From CF-46 sp963760735 (GTDB lineage Bacteria; Chloroflexota; Limnocylindria; Limnocylindrales; CSP1-4), in contig CAVXEB010000004.1 in the NCBI GenBank assembly GCA_963760735.1, positions 1,798,001 to 1,862,000 on the forward strand: 64,000 nucleotides of DNA, given 5' to 3'. The translations under genes were made by a program, and so were the position numbers. Shown here in pieces: positions 37,854 to 47,058 of the stretch. The first letter of the stretch is position 1. Every line of letters begins with the position of its first letter. The notes beneath the pieces were generated by a model. It was not told the origin of the DNA. It ran no database searches and saw only the letters and a list, made by a program, of their open reading frames with translations.

Positions 37854-39322
37854 GACCGGACCATCCGCAGCAGCACGCGCCCCGTTCCCGCGATCGGTCG
37901 CTCGTCGACGATCCGGAAGCGGCCGCGAAACGCCGCCCGGAAGCCGTCGAGGTCGTAGTCCGCGAAGACGTCCTCGCGGGTGGCCAGGAGGCGTCGGACC
38001 ATCGGGTCGTCGCGACCGACCCACTCGACGATCAGGCCCGGCGCGAGGGATGCGAGGAAGTCGGCGATCCGCGGCAGCGGCACGTTCCGCCCGATCGCGA
38101 GGTGGTGGACGAGGGCGAGGGCGAGGACCACGTCGGCATCGGCCCGGTCGACGATCGAGCGACGCTCCTCGAGCGCCCACCCGACGGCGGCGCTCGGGTC
38201 GGCGAGGTCGACGAGGAGCGGCAGGATCGCCGTCGCGCCGTTGGCGTTGAGCGCCCGGTAGTGGCGCTCGACCGCCGCCGGGTCGGCGTCCCAGGCGACG
38301 ACGCGCCGGCCGAGCTCGGCGGCGATCGCACTGTGCCGCCCGACGTTCGCCCCGAGGTCCCAGACCACGTGACCGCCCGCGTCCGCGAGCAGCGAGCGAA
38401 CGAGGACGTCCTTTTCCGCGGCCGCCGTCCGGGCCGCTTCGTCGGCGGCATCGCCCGCCTCGTAGTCCGCCCATTCGGTGCCGGCCGGCGTCCAGTCGAG
38501 CGCGGCGACCGTGCGCCGGAGGTTGTCGAGCAGGGCCTCGCCGCCGAGCTTCCCGACCGACGCGCGTCGCGCCTCGGCTCCGGCGGCCTCGCCGCGTGAC
38601 TCGTGACGGCGCTGGGCACGGGCGTGGAGGTGGAGATGGGCGCTCAGGCCGGGGTTCAGCCGGGTCCGTCCGGGCAGGAGCCCGGCCGCCATGTCGAGCG
38701 GGATCCCGTCGAGATGGCTCCGGAGCAGCCCGCCGAGCCGGATGTCGCGGCGGGCCATCAGGGCCAGCGGCGCCAGGAAGTGCTCGCAGAACTGGCGATA
38801 GGCGAGCCACGGAGCGCCGGGCGCGGCGGGTTCCAGCGACAGGGTGTCGATGAGGATCGGCCGGCCGCGCTGGAACTGGACGTTGTAGGCGCTGGCATCG
38901 CGCAGCGTGAAGCCGGCCGACAACGCCTCGGCCTGGACATCGAGGGTGAGGAGAGCGGCGTCCTTGAGCATGCCGAACGACCACTCGTACGGGTACGAGA
39001 CGAAGTCGACCTCGTCGGGCCGGATGACGGCGTGCGCCCCGACCGGAACGGCGGCGAGCTCAGTGGAGCAGGCCTCGTGACGGATCAGCCGACCGTCGCC
39101 CTCGAGGCGATCGAGGAGGCCGCTCTCGACGAGCCGGTCCCAGCGGTCCGCAAAGGACGTGTCGACCTGGCGGAGGAGGACGCCGTCGCGGCGGTAGACG
39201 AAGCCGGACGGGTCCCGGAAGGAGGCCGGATCGCGACGGAGGATGGGGGCGGTGGAGGCGTCCGACCGGGCGTCGCCGCGGTCGGCGTCGCTCGAGACGG
39301 TCGGCCCCTCGGAAGCGATCAG
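37850..39322 (-). CDS. Class I SAM-dependent methyltransferase, NoeA-like
   Basis: The protein is about 490 aa. The N-terminal ~250 residues (QVDTSFADRWDRL, VSYPYEWSFGMLKDAALLTL, DASAYNVQFQRGRPILIDTLS) form a conserved acceptor domain found in NoeA-like methyltransferases. The C-terminal half carries SAM motif I in VVWDLGANVGRHS, VVAWDADPAAVERHY and ALVHHLAIGRNVPL. No ATG, GTG or TTG lies near the expected start. A CTG at 39322 overlaps the stop of the small upstream gene (CTGA) and is the best candidate, unless an indel hides the true start. It is coupled to the downstream sulfatase-like gene, suggesting surface-glycan methylation. Confidence 0.78.
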   Translation of the reverse strand: MIASEGPTVSSDADRGDARSDASTAPILRRDPASFRDPSGFVYRRDGVLLRQVDTSFADRWDRLVESGLLDRLEGDGRLIRHEACSTELAAVPVGAHAVIRPDEVDFVSYPYEWSFGMLKDAALLTLDVQAEALSAGFTLRDASAYNVQFQRGRPILIDTLSLEPAAPGAPWLAYRQFCEHFLAPLALMARRDIRLGGLLRSHLDGIPLDMAAGLLPGRTRLNPGLSAHLHLHARAQRRHESRGEAAGAEARRASVGKLGGEALLDNLRRTVAALDWTPAGTEWADYEAGDAADEAARTAAAEKDVLVRSLLADAGGHVVWDLGANVGRHSAIAAELGRRVVAWDADPAAVERHYRALNANGATAILPLLVDLADPSAAVGWALEERRSIVDRADADVVLALALVHHLAIGRNVPLPRIADFLASLAPGLIVEWVGRDDPMVRRLLATREDVFADYDLDGFRAAFRGRFRIVDERPIAGTGRVLLRMVRS

Positions 39323-39504
39323 TTGGACGGGTCGACCGGACGGCCGACCCGCGACGATCGACCCGCCTGGCGGCCGACCTGCCGGATGGCGCGCGAGATC
39401 TGGCGGCGCAGGAAGTACGGGATCGACAGCGCGGCTGCGATCGTCGCCTGGACGATCAGGCTGCCGGCGCCAGGGTCGATGTACGCGAGAAACCAGTGGT
39501 CCAT
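39319..39504 (-). CDS. Small conserved YIDPGAGS membrane protein
   Basis: This 61-aa protein starts MDHWFLAYIDPGAGSLIVQ, continues with one membrane helix (ATIAAALSIPYFL) and ends in a basic tail (RRQISRAIRQVGRQ). The YIDPG.GS motif before a single helix recurs in short proteins next to surface-glycan and sulfatase/NoeA-like genes in several phyla. I know no assigned function. ATG 39504 has a modest AAGGA about 9 nt upstream. It is the first gene of the operon with the methyltransferase and the sulfatase-like protein. It could anchor or regulate a membrane complex of those two enzymes. Confidence 0.72.
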   Translation of the reverse strand: MDHWFLAYIDPGAGSLIVQATIAAALSIPYFLRRQISRAIRQVGRQAGRSSRVGRPVDPSN

Positions 39505-39695
39505 GGCTCGGGTCCTTGTTGGTCGCGCGCCCACCCCGGCCAGCGCAACGAGATGCGATGTCAACGGTCCGGCCCCCCGCCGTGCCTCGCCGAGAATTGC
39601 ACGAGGCTCCGCGGTGACGCATGACCCGAAGGTCCCATTCGAGGCTTCGATCGCGGACATACGGGAGCCTGACGGCGGGCGTCAGGCCGTCGGCG

Positions 39696-40892
39696 TCAGG
39701 CCGTCGCCGACGGCTCGCTTCGGCTGATACGGACGGCGACAAGGACGAGCCCGATGGCCAGCCAGATCAGCGGCAGCAACGCGATCGCGATCGCGGCCAC
39801 GACGAGGGCGGCGGCAATCAGGGCCCGAACCCGGCCGGACGCGACGGTCCCGTGGCTGCGGAGGAGCGCCGCGAGCCCGAACGGGATCATCGCCGAGGGG
39901 TAGTGGAACCACGTGACCGGCAACGTCGCCAGCGACGCGGCGGCCGCCCACCCGAAGCGCTCGACCGGGTCGCCGCCCCGTCGACCGGCAACCACCGTGA
40001 CGACGAGCACGGCCAGCGTGACGGCGACCTGGGCGGTCCGGGCGAACCCGTCGCCGGCACCGATCAGGAGGGCCAGCTGGACGGCGGGACCGCCGTTCCG
40101 CGGGTCGACGAGGTCCGCGTTGCTGCCGGCCCGGACGACGGCGACGTAGTCGGTCCACGGGGACGCCCCCCAGACGAGCAGGCTGACTGCGATGAGGGCG
40201 AGACCGACCCCGATCGCGATCACGAGGACGCGGAGGCTGGCCCGATCGCCGCCGATCGAGCGAACGCCGAACCAGACCCCGAGCGACGCCGGATGGAGCT
40301 TGGCGATCGCGGCGGTCGCCAGAGCCAGGCCGCCGGCACCCTGGGTCGTCGTTGTCGTCCCGGGCGCGACGGCAAGAAGCATCGCGCCGTAGAGGAGCGG
40401 GAAGAACACATCGAGGTTGCCGAACAACAGCCCGATCGCGAACGGGAAGCAGAGCGGCGCGAGGGCGACGACCGGGATGACGATCGTGCGGGCCGGGAGG
40501 TCCGGCGCGAACCGCCGGCCGAGCGCGACGGCAACCGCGGCCAGACCGGCGATCGCGGCCGCGCCCCAGGCGACGAGCATCACCGGCGACGGGATCGGCG
40601 AGAACAGGGCCATCGCCTGGGCGACGACCGGCGGGTACGAATAGAAGAGGCTCTCGGCGACCGGCGCGGATCCCGCGACGAGGCCGGGGTCGTACGGCGA
40701 TCGGCCGGCCGCGACATCGCGCCCGGCCTGGAGGAGCAGCTCCAGGTCGAAGCCCGCCTTCGGCGGGGTCGCGGCGTACAGCGTCGCGCCGATCCAGATC
40801 AGCCCGATCCAGCCGACGATGCCGAGGATCACGAGCGCCCCGGCGGCGATCGACCGGTTGGCCGCCGGCCGGACGGCCACGTCGTCGGTCAT
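39696..40892 (-). CDS. GT87-type membrane glycosyltransferase
   Basis: The 398-aa protein has about ten helices. Landmarks are GFDLELLLQAGRDVAAGRSPYDP, ESLFYSYPPVVAQAMALF, LLFGNLDVFFPLLYG, AAIAKLHPASLGVWFG and LPVTWFHYPSAMIPFGL, a complete GT87/DUF2029 set with the acidic loop-1 residues. ATG 40892 overlaps the TGA of the upstream gene (ATGA), so the two GT87 enzymes are translated as a pair. The presumed donor is a polyprenyl-phosphate sugar and the active site is extracytoplasmic, as known for mycobacterial family members. Confidence 0.85.
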   Translation of the reverse strand: MTDDVAVRPAANRSIAAGALVILGIVGWIGLIWIGATLYAATPPKAGFDLELLLQAGRDVAAGRSPYDPGLVAGSAPVAESLFYSYPPVVAQAMALFSPIPSPVMLVAWGAAAIAGLAAVAVALGRRFAPDLPARTIVIPVVALAPLCFPFAIGLLFGNLDVFFPLLYGAMLLAVAPGTTTTTQGAGGLALATAAIAKLHPASLGVWFGVRSIGGDRASLRVLVIAIGVGLALIAVSLLVWGASPWTDYVAVVRAGSNADLVDPRNGGPAVQLALLIGAGDGFARTAQVAVTLAVLVVTVVAGRRGGDPVERFGWAAAASLATLPVTWFHYPSAMIPFGLAALLRSHGTVASGRVRALIAAALVVAAIAIALLPLIWLAIGLVLVAVRISRSEPSATA

Positions 40893-41761
40893 CGGTCGTC
40901 GGGCTCGCGGACGCCGGCCACGAGGCTCGACAGCTGGTAGAGCAGCAGCCGCGGCGACGCGAGGACCGACAGGGTGACCGCGGCGGCCCAGCCGTAGCGG
41001 CGCGGCGCGGCCCAGATCGCGAACACCGTTCCCGCGACGAGGAGGACGGCCCAGAGCACCGGCGAGACCGCGTACGGCGACAGCGACACGACGCTGCCCA
41101 CCTGGTCGAGCCGGAGGAACCCCAGGTAGGCCAGGGTGTCGGACGGGGCGAGGACGAGCTGGAAGGCGACGAGGCCCGCGAGCCACGCAGCCAGCCAGGC
41201 GAGGGCGCGCCAGTCCCGCCGGCCGAGCCACCAGACCGCGACCAGGAGCGGGAACACCTTGAGGTTCGCGGCGACGGCCACCGCCCAGGGCAGGCCGAGC
41301 GCGAGCAGGAACGTCACCGCGACCTGGGCCTGCCCGATGACGATCGCCCAGCCGGTGGGGAGGGCGAGGACGCAGACGACGAACAGGCTGAGCGGACGGC
41401 GGAGATCGATCCGGACGAGCGTCGCGACGAACAGGATCGCAAGGACGGTCATCCAGATCGCGGCCGCCACCTCGAACGGGAGGAGCGCGAGCGGGCGGAA
41501 CAGGATCGCGAGGAACGGCGGGTAGCGGTAGAAGGCCGCCTCGTCGACGCCCGCCGGCTGGTCGTAGAGCGGCTGCCCGGCGTTCAACCGGGCGCCCGCG
41601 TCGTAGTAGGCGTGGACGTCCGCGAGCGGATCGTTCAGCAGGTGGAGGACGACCGTCTCGACGCCGAGGGCGAGCCCGACGAGCATCGCGAAGCGGAGGA
41701 CGAGACGGACTCCGGGCGTCGCCCACCACGCCGGACGACCGACCCGGATGTCGCTGGTCAC
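40889..41761 (-). CDS. GT87-type membrane glycosyltransferase
   Basis: The 290-aa protein has about eight helices with ADVHAYYDAGARLNAGQPLYDQ, AAFYRYPPFLAILFRPLALL, GWAIVIGQAQVAVTFLLALG, AVAANLKVFPLLVAVWWLG and SPRLLLYQLSSLV, which follow the GT87 order. GTG 41761 lies 6 nt after a TAGGAT box on the minus strand (41768-41773), so it is probably leaderless. It is the first gene of a two-gene GT87 operon. The start faces another leaderless gene at 41874. Confidence 0.82.
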   Translation of the reverse strand: MTSDIRVGRPAWWATPGVRLVLRFAMLVGLALGVETVVLHLLNDPLADVHAYYDAGARLNAGQPLYDQPAGVDEAAFYRYPPFLAILFRPLALLPFEVAAAIWMTVLAILFVATLVRIDLRRPLSLFVVCVLALPTGWAIVIGQAQVAVTFLLALGLPWAVAVAANLKVFPLLVAVWWLGRRDWRALAWLAAWLAGLVAFQLVLAPSDTLAYLGFLRLDQVGSVVSLSPYAVSPVLWAVLLVAGTVFAIWAAPRRYGWAAAVTLSVLASPRLLLYQLSSLVAGVREPDDR

Positions 41762-41873
41762 CGGGCCATCCTAACGGCGGCGACCCGCTCGACAGGAGAC
41801 CGAACGACGCCGTCGGGGTGGCCCATTCGTACTGGTCGGATGGCCCGAGGGGCGGTGCTACGCTGCACCGGCC
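41762..41873. promoter_or_regulatory. Divergent promoter region between glycosyltransferase operons
   Basis: The 112-bp gap contains TAGGAT on the minus strand (41768-41773), 6 nt from GTG 41761. It also contains TACGCT on the plus strand (41859-41864), 9 nt from GTG 41874. A GTCGGATGGCCCG near 41835 resembles the tandem repeat at 30459-30484. No clear -35 boxes were seen. Confidence 0.45.
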
Positions 41874-43527
41874 GTGCGGATCCCGATCCTTCTCTATCTG
41901 CTCGCGCTCGTCGTCCGGATCGGATTGGTGATCCTCTACCCCGACCCGGCGTACCCCGATTCCTATTACTACGTCGACGTCGCGCGGGCCCTCGCGGCGG
42001 GCCACGGACTCAACCTCGACTTCATCTGGATCTTCGCCGAGGTCGGCAACCGGATCCCGGCAAACCCCGTCCTGCCGATCCCCGGCAACGCCCACTGGCT
42101 GCCGCTCGCGTCGTTCCTCCAGGCGCCCTTCATCGCGGTCCTCGGCCCGACGACCCTCGCGTCGGCGATCCCCACCGTCCTGATCGGCTCGATCACGGCA
42201 CCGCTGGCCTGGTTCATCGCCCGCGACGCCGGGTCGCCGAAGGCGGTCGGCATCGGCGCCGGAATCCTCTGCGCGATCCCCGCTGCCGGGGCCGTGTTCA
42301 TGGCCCAGCCGGAGAACTTCGCGATCCTCCAGCCGCTCGTCGCCGCGACGATCTGGATGACCGTCCGCGGGCTGAAGGGCAGCGTCGGCTCGTACGTCGT
42401 TGCCGGCCTGCTCGTCGGGCTGGCGTCCCTGGCCCGCAACGACGGCTTCATCCTCGGGCTCGCGGTCGGCCTCGTGTTCGTCTGGGACCGCGCCCGCGCG
42501 TGGCTGTCGCACGGCACGCTGTCGCCGCGGCTGCCGTGGCGCGCCGCCGTCGGCTGCTTCGGCCTCTACCTGGTCGTGATGGTCCCGTGGTTCATCCGCC
42601 AGGAGGCGACGTTCGGCTCGATCTCGCCGACGACGTCGGGCGGGAGCGCGCTCTGGATCCGGACGATCCAGGAGTGGAACAGCATCACCGCCGACCCGTC
42701 TCTGTCGAAGTTCCTCGACCAGGGCGCGGGTCCGATCATCGCCTCGCGCGTCGGCGGCCTCCTGTCCGCGATCGGCAACTTCGCGGTGATCATCTGCTCG
42801 GTCGTCCTCGTCCCGTTCCTCCTGGTCGGGGCATGGCTCCGCCGTCGCTCGATCGACTTCGGGCCGTGGTTCCTCTACACGTTCCTCGTCTTCCTCGGGG
42901 CGACGTTCCTCTACCCGCTCCACGTGCCCGGCGGGGCGTTCATCCACTCCGCCGTCGGGCTCGAGGCGTACGCCTACATCCTCGCGCTGGAGGGCGTGGC
43001 CGCCCTCGTCCTGTGGATCTCGAGGCGACGCCCGGCGTGGGACCCGAAGACCGCCGTGCCGCTGTTCGTCTACGCGGTCGTCGCCTTCGTCGTCGCGACG
43101 GCGCCGCTCTACGCCCTCGCCCTGAGCTCGGCCTGGGAGGAGAGCCGCGCCCCGCGCGTCGCCCTCGCCAGGGAGCTCGACAGCCTCGACGTCGCGGCGG
43201 ACGACCGGCTCCTCACGATCGACAGCGCCGGGCTGAAGTACTTCACCGGCCGGCCCGGGATCGTCACGCCCGGACGACCCGATCGAGACGATCGAGCAGG
43301 TCGCGCGCGCGTACGACGCGCGCTGGCTCGTGCTGGAGCGGGACGACATCGTCCGGGCGCTCGCGCCGATCCTTGCCGGCGGGCAACGACCCGGCTGGAT
43401 CGGGCCGCCGGTGTTCGTCGTGCCCGCCACCGACGGCGGCGTCGCCCGCCTGGCGCTCTACCCGGTCTGCCTGGACAACGACGACGAGCGGTGCGCCAGC
43501 GGTCCGACGCTGGCGGCCGTCCCGTGA
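41874..43527 (+). CDS. GT-C/GT39-like membrane glycosyltransferase, one frameshift
   Basis: The reconstructed protein of about 550 aa starts with a helix (ILLYLLALVVRIGLVILY). The first loop is PAYPDSYYYVDVARALAAGHGL, then LPIPGNAHWLPLASFLQAPF, SLARNDGFILGLAV and a soluble C-terminus. It is a GT39/PMT-like architecture with acidic residues in loop 1. The frame breaks near 43272, where one extra G in CCCGG separates GIVTP from DDPIETIEQ. GTG 41874 follows TACGCT by 9 nt. It is coupled (GTGA) to a close paralogue, with which it shares the YYVDVAR loop; the pair probably arose by duplication. Confidence 0.72.
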
Positions 43528-45146
43528 GCCGGCGCGAGGCGATCCTCTCGGCCGCCCTCGTCTTCGTCGTCGCCCTGATCGTCCGCTGGTACGCGGCAAG
43601 CCTCGTCGTCTTCCCGAAGCCCGAGGACACCGCGTACTACGTCGACGTCGCGCGGAACGTCCTGTCCGGTCGCGGCCTGGTCAGCGACGCCCTCTGGAGC
43701 TTCCAGACGCAACCGCTGATCGTGCCCCGTGCGGCGTTCGAGGTCTGGCTGCCACTCCCGACGTTCGCGGCCGCGATCCCGATGGCCCTTCTCGGCTCGA
43801 CCTTCGCCGCCGCCCAGGTCAGCGCCGTCCTCATCGGCTCGGTGGTCCCCGTCCTCGCCTGGCGGCTGGCAGCCGATGCCGCCGACGAGCGCGGTCTCGC
43901 CGTCGGACGGGCACGGACGCTCGCGATCGGGACGGGGATCACCGCGGCGGTCTCCCTGCCGCTGATCCTGCACTCGACGCTGCCCGACTCCACGATGCTC
44001 TTCGCGGTCCTGACCCTCACCGCGACCCTTCTCATGAGCCGCCTCATCCGGCGAGTCCACGCGGAGCCCGGCGTGGCCGGGACCACCGGTCCGGTCATCC
44101 TCCTCGGCCTCGTCATCGGGCTCGCCGCGCTCACCCGGAACGAGGCGATCTGGCTCGGGCTCGCCTGGGCGGTGCTGGCCCTCGGCCTCCCGCTCGCGGT
44201 CCGGGACCGCGTCCGTCTGATCGCGATCCCCGCGATCGTCGCGCTGCTGCTCTACGCGCCGTGGGCGATCCGCGACTGGATCGCCTTCGGCAATCCTCTG
44301 CCGGGGCAGGCGCTGAGCAACGCGCTGTCGCTCGACGGCTCCGACATCTTCGCCTGGCAGGACCCGCCGACGCTGTCGCGGTACCTTGCCGCCGGCCTCC
44401 CGACGCTGGTCGGGCTACGGGTGACGGGCATCACCCACAACCTCTTCGACGTCCTCCTGCTTCCGGGCGCGCCCCTGGCGTTCATCGGGTTGGTCGGCCT
44501 GCCGTGGTTCGCACGCCTCCGCTCGCTGCAGCCGCTCCTCCTCGTCTCGATCCTGATCTTCCTGATCACCGCCCTCGTCTTCCCGGTCTCGACGACGTGG
44601 GGCACGTTCCTGCATGCCGCCGGCGCGATCCACGTTCTGCTGATCGTCACCGCCCTCCTCGCCCTCGATGCCCTGATCGCAGCGATCGGCCGGCGACGTG
44701 GCTGGACCCGGCCGGTGGCCTGGCTCGCTCCGACGCTGACGGTCGCGGGCTCGATCCTGTTCTCGGCCGTGATCCTGCCGTCGTTCGGCGCGGGATCGGC
44801 GGAGACGGCTCGGACATTCACCGATCTCAGCTCGCGGCTGAACACGGCCGGCGTCGAGCCCGCCACGAGCGGGCCCGTGATCACCGACTACCCCATCTGG
44901 CTGCCGTACACGCACGGCGGCACCGCGCTGGCCCTGCCGCGCGAGCCGGCGTCGTCGGTCCTCGACCTGGCCCGACACTTCGGATCCACGACGGTCGCGG
45001 TCCTCCAGGGCGACGAGCTGCGCGCCGAGCTGGCAAGCGGGTCCCCGGAGGCGCGTTGCTTCGACGACGTCACCCCACCGCCGACCCCGGCGCTCGGCGG
45101 CCATTCGGCCGACACGCTCCGCGTATACCGGATCGTCTGCCCGTGA
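43524..45146 (+). CDS. GT-C/GT39-like membrane glycosyltransferase
   Basis: The 540-aa protein has about ten helices. Loop 1 is PKPEDTAYYVDVARNVLSGRGL, followed by FEVWLPLPTFAAAIP, LAALTRNEAIWLGLAW, PWAIRDWIAFGNPLPGQAL and a soluble C-terminal domain ending near SADTLRVYRIVCP. It is a paralogue of the preceding gene and starts at GTG 43524 inside that gene's stop (GTGA). Duplicated, coupled membrane glycosyltransferases could form a heterodimer or act successively on the same glycan. The reaction is unknown. Confidence 0.8.
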   Translation: MSRREAILSAALVFVVALIVRWYAASLVVFPKPEDTAYYVDVARNVLSGRGLVSDALWSFQTQPLIVPRAAFEVWLPLPTFAAAIPMALLGSTFAAAQVSAVLIGSVVPVLAWRLAADAADERGLAVGRARTLAIGTGITAAVSLPLILHSTLPDSTMLFAVLTLTATLLMSRLIRRVHAEPGVAGTTGPVILLGLVIGLAALTRNEAIWLGLAWAVLALGLPLAVRDRVRLIAIPAIVALLLYAPWAIRDWIAFGNPLPGQALSNALSLDGSDIFAWQDPPTLSRYLAAGLPTLVGLRVTGITHNLFDVLLLPGAPLAFIGLVGLPWFARLRSLQPLLLVSILIFLITALVFPVSTTWGTFLHAAGAIHVLLIVTALLALDALIAAIGRRRGWTRPVAWLAPTLTVAGSILFSAVILPSFGAGSAETARTFTDLSSRLNTAGVEPATSGPVITDYPIWLPYTHGGTALALPREPASSVLDLARHFGSTTVAVLQGDELRAELASGSPEARCFDDVTPPPTPALGGHSADTLRVYRIVCP

Positions 45147-45154
45147 CCGGCCCG

Positions 45155-45160
45155 TATACT
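45155..45160 (+). promoter_or_regulatory. TATACT -10 box of the sensor kinase operon
   Basis: TATACT is one base from the TATAAT consensus. It ends 9 nt before ATG 45170, so the regulator operon likely starts transcription at or next to the start codon. No clear -35 was seen; the box lies only 8 nt after the previous stop codon. Confidence 0.5.
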
Positions 45161-45169
45161 CCGAAGCCA

Positions 45170-46312
45170 ATGGACGCCGCCCGATCGAGCGACGAGACGC
45201 GGGCCGTACGGGACGTGCGGATCGACGGCCTGCGCGCAGAGGCGTCGGAGGCCGTCGGCTACAGCGCCAACACGCTGCGCCAGGTCAGCCAGCGCTACCG
45301 GTCCACGTACACCGACGAGCTGACCCGCTGGCAGCAGCTCCGCGACGAGCTGGACGCCGCCGAGCGGAGCGGGGCCGACCCCGGCCGCCGCCACGGCTCC
45401 CACGACGACGACCCGGGTGGCGGCGCCTCGTCGACGATGCCCTCCGACGCGGCCGCGATCGCCGCCGAGGTCGGCGCCGAGGACGCCCGGGTCCGGGCCC
45501 TCCGGACCGAGGTCGACACGCTCGGCCGCGAGCTCGGCCACCAGCAGACGGAGCTCGCGAAGCTCGAGATCGCCCTGCGCAACCTCGAGTCGACCTGGCT
45601 CTTCCTCGAGCGCGGCGACTCGAGCCTGGTCTCCGACGGCGAAGGCCTCCCGACCGACGTCCAGATGCGGATCGTCGAGGCCCAGGAGTCGGAGCGATCG
45701 CGCCTCGCCCAGGAAGTCCACGACGGCCCCGCCCAGGTGCTGTCGAACGCCATCTTCCAGGTCGAGTACATCGACCGCGTGATCGACACCGATCTCCGGA
45801 CCGCCAAGACGGAGCTGCGCTTCCTGCGCGACCTGCTCCGTCGCGAGCTCGGCTCGGTCCGGACCTTCATCAGCCAGCTCCGACCGCCCGTCCTCGACGA
45901 GCTCGGGCTGGACGGCGCGATCGCCGATGCCATCGGCCGGGTGACCGCGCTGACGGGCCTCGCGATCACCTCCGATCTCAGCGCGTCCGCCGATCGCCTG
46001 AGCCCGGCCCAGCAGACAGTGGTCCTGCGCGTACTGCAGGAAGCACTGCAGAATGTACGGAAGCACGGCGCGGCCTCGGCCGTCACGGTCGCCAGCGCGA
46101 TCGACGGTGACGACTGGGTCCTGACCGTCCGTGACGACGGTCGAGGCTTCGACGTCGGCGCGGTGGCTGCCCGAGGTCGACGGAACTTCGGTCTGCAGTT
46201 CATGCGTGAGCGCGCGGAACTGATCGGTGCCCGTTTCGAGGTGCATTCGCGACCGGACGGTGGCACGCTGGTGCGGCTCGCGATCCCGGTGGGAGCAGAG
46301 GAGACCAGCTGA
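45170..46312 (+). CDS. Sensor histidine kinase, NarL/DegS type (HisKA_3)
   Basis: The 380-aa cytoplasmic protein has no membrane helix. Residues 100-150 form a coiled coil. The HisKA_3 phospho-acceptor His is H184 in LAQEVHDGPAQV. The ATPase domain has an N box in LQEALQNVRKHG and a G box in VRDDGRGFDVG, so it looks active. It overlaps the response regulator by one base (TGATG), giving a classical two-component pair. The genes directly upstream of the pilin array suggest it controls Tad pilus expression, although glycan genes precede it. The input signal may enter through the N-terminal coiled-coil region or a partner protein. Confidence 0.9.
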   Translation: MDAARSSDETRAVRDVRIDGLRAEASEAVGYSANTLRQVSQRYRSTYTDELTRWQQLRDELDAAERSGADPGRRHGSHDDDPGGGASSTMPSDAAAIAAEVGAEDARVRALRTEVDTLGRELGHQQTELAKLEIALRNLESTWLFLERGDSSLVSDGEGLPTDVQMRIVEAQESERSRLAQEVHDGPAQVLSNAIFQVEYIDRVIDTDLRTAKTELRFLRDLLRRELGSVRTFISQLRPPVLDELGLDGAIADAIGRVTALTGLAITSDLSASADRLSPAQQTVVLRVLQEALQNVRKHGAASAVTVASAIDGDDWVLTVRDDGRGFDVGAVAARGRRNFGLQFMRERAELIGARFEVHSRPDGGTLVRLAIPVGAEETS

Positions 46313-47049
46313 TGGCTTATTCGGGACCAGAACGTCGCCGCGGTGGCCCAGACCGGCGCGGGGACGGAGAGCGGACGAAGATCCTGATCGTCGACGACCA
46401 TGCCCTGTTCCGCGTCGGCATCGGAAACATCCTCGAACGCGAACCGGACTTCGAGGTCGTCGGCGAGGCCGACGACAGCCGGTCGGCGATCGACCGCGCC
46501 CTCGAGACCTCGCCGGACATCATCCTCATGGACCTCTCGCTCCCGGCTCCGGGCGGGATCGAGACGACCCAGCGGATCAAGCGCGAGCTGCCGTCGACCG
46601 GGATCATCGTGCTTGCCCAGACCGAGGACGAGGACGCGCTGTTCGACGCGATCAAGGCCGGCGCGGCCGCGTTCATCCTCAAGGACGTCGGCCCCGACGA
46701 CCTCGTCACGATCATCCGCCGGGTCGTCTCCGGCGAGTACCTGATCAACGACAAGGTCTTCTCGAAGCCGGCGGTGGCGTCGCGGGTCCTCAAGGAGTTC
46801 CGCGAGCTGGCCGTCTACGGCCAGGAGGCGGCTCCGATCTTCGCGCCGCTCTCGCCGCGCGAGGTCGAGATCCTCGACAACATCGCCCAGGGCATGACGA
46901 ACAAGCAGGTCGCCTACGCCCTGTCGATCAGCGAGCAGACCGTGAAGAACCACATGAGCTCGATCCTCCGGAAGCTCTCGGTGAACGACCGGACCCAGGC
47001 CGTCGTCTACGCGATGCGCCAGGGCTGGATCCGGATGCCGGAGGACTGA
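46312..47049 (+). CDS. Response regulator, NarL/LuxR family
   Basis: The 245-aa protein has an N-terminal Arg/Gly-rich extension of about 20 residues. The receiver domain has acidic pocket DD at 28-29, phospho-acceptor Asp74 in ILMDLSLP and a conserved Lys in AAFILKDV. The C-terminal LuxR-type HTH is LSPREVEILDNIAQG to ISEQTVKNHMSSILRKL. Its start overlaps the kinase stop (TGATG). It should bind DNA as a dimer at inverted repeats. A 7-bp inverted repeat at the cpaB promoter (50310-50330) is a candidate target, though this link is only inference. Confidence 0.92.
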   Translation: MAYSGPERRRGGPDRRGDGERTKILIVDDHALFRVGIGNILEREPDFEVVGEADDSRSAIDRALETSPDIILMDLSLPAPGGIETTQRIKRELPSTGIIVLAQTEDEDALFDAIKAGAAAFILKDVGPDDLVTIIRRVVSGEYLINDKVFSKPAVASRVLKEFRELAVYGQEAAPIFAPLSPREVEILDNIAQGMTNKQVAYALSISEQTVKNHMSSILRKLSVNDRTQAVVYAMRQGWIRMPED

Positions 47050-47058
47050 TCGGCGACC

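Noticed and set aside
39696..43430. Very long minus-strand open frame (1,244 aa)
   Set aside because: Only its 3' third (the GT87 gene at 39696-40892) looks like protein; the rest is Arg/Asp-rich shadow of genes in other frames.
41612..45169. N-terminal extension of the sensor kinase frame
   Set aside because: The upstream part is antisense or out of frame to clear membrane proteins, and the TATACT box and ATG 45170 mark the real start.
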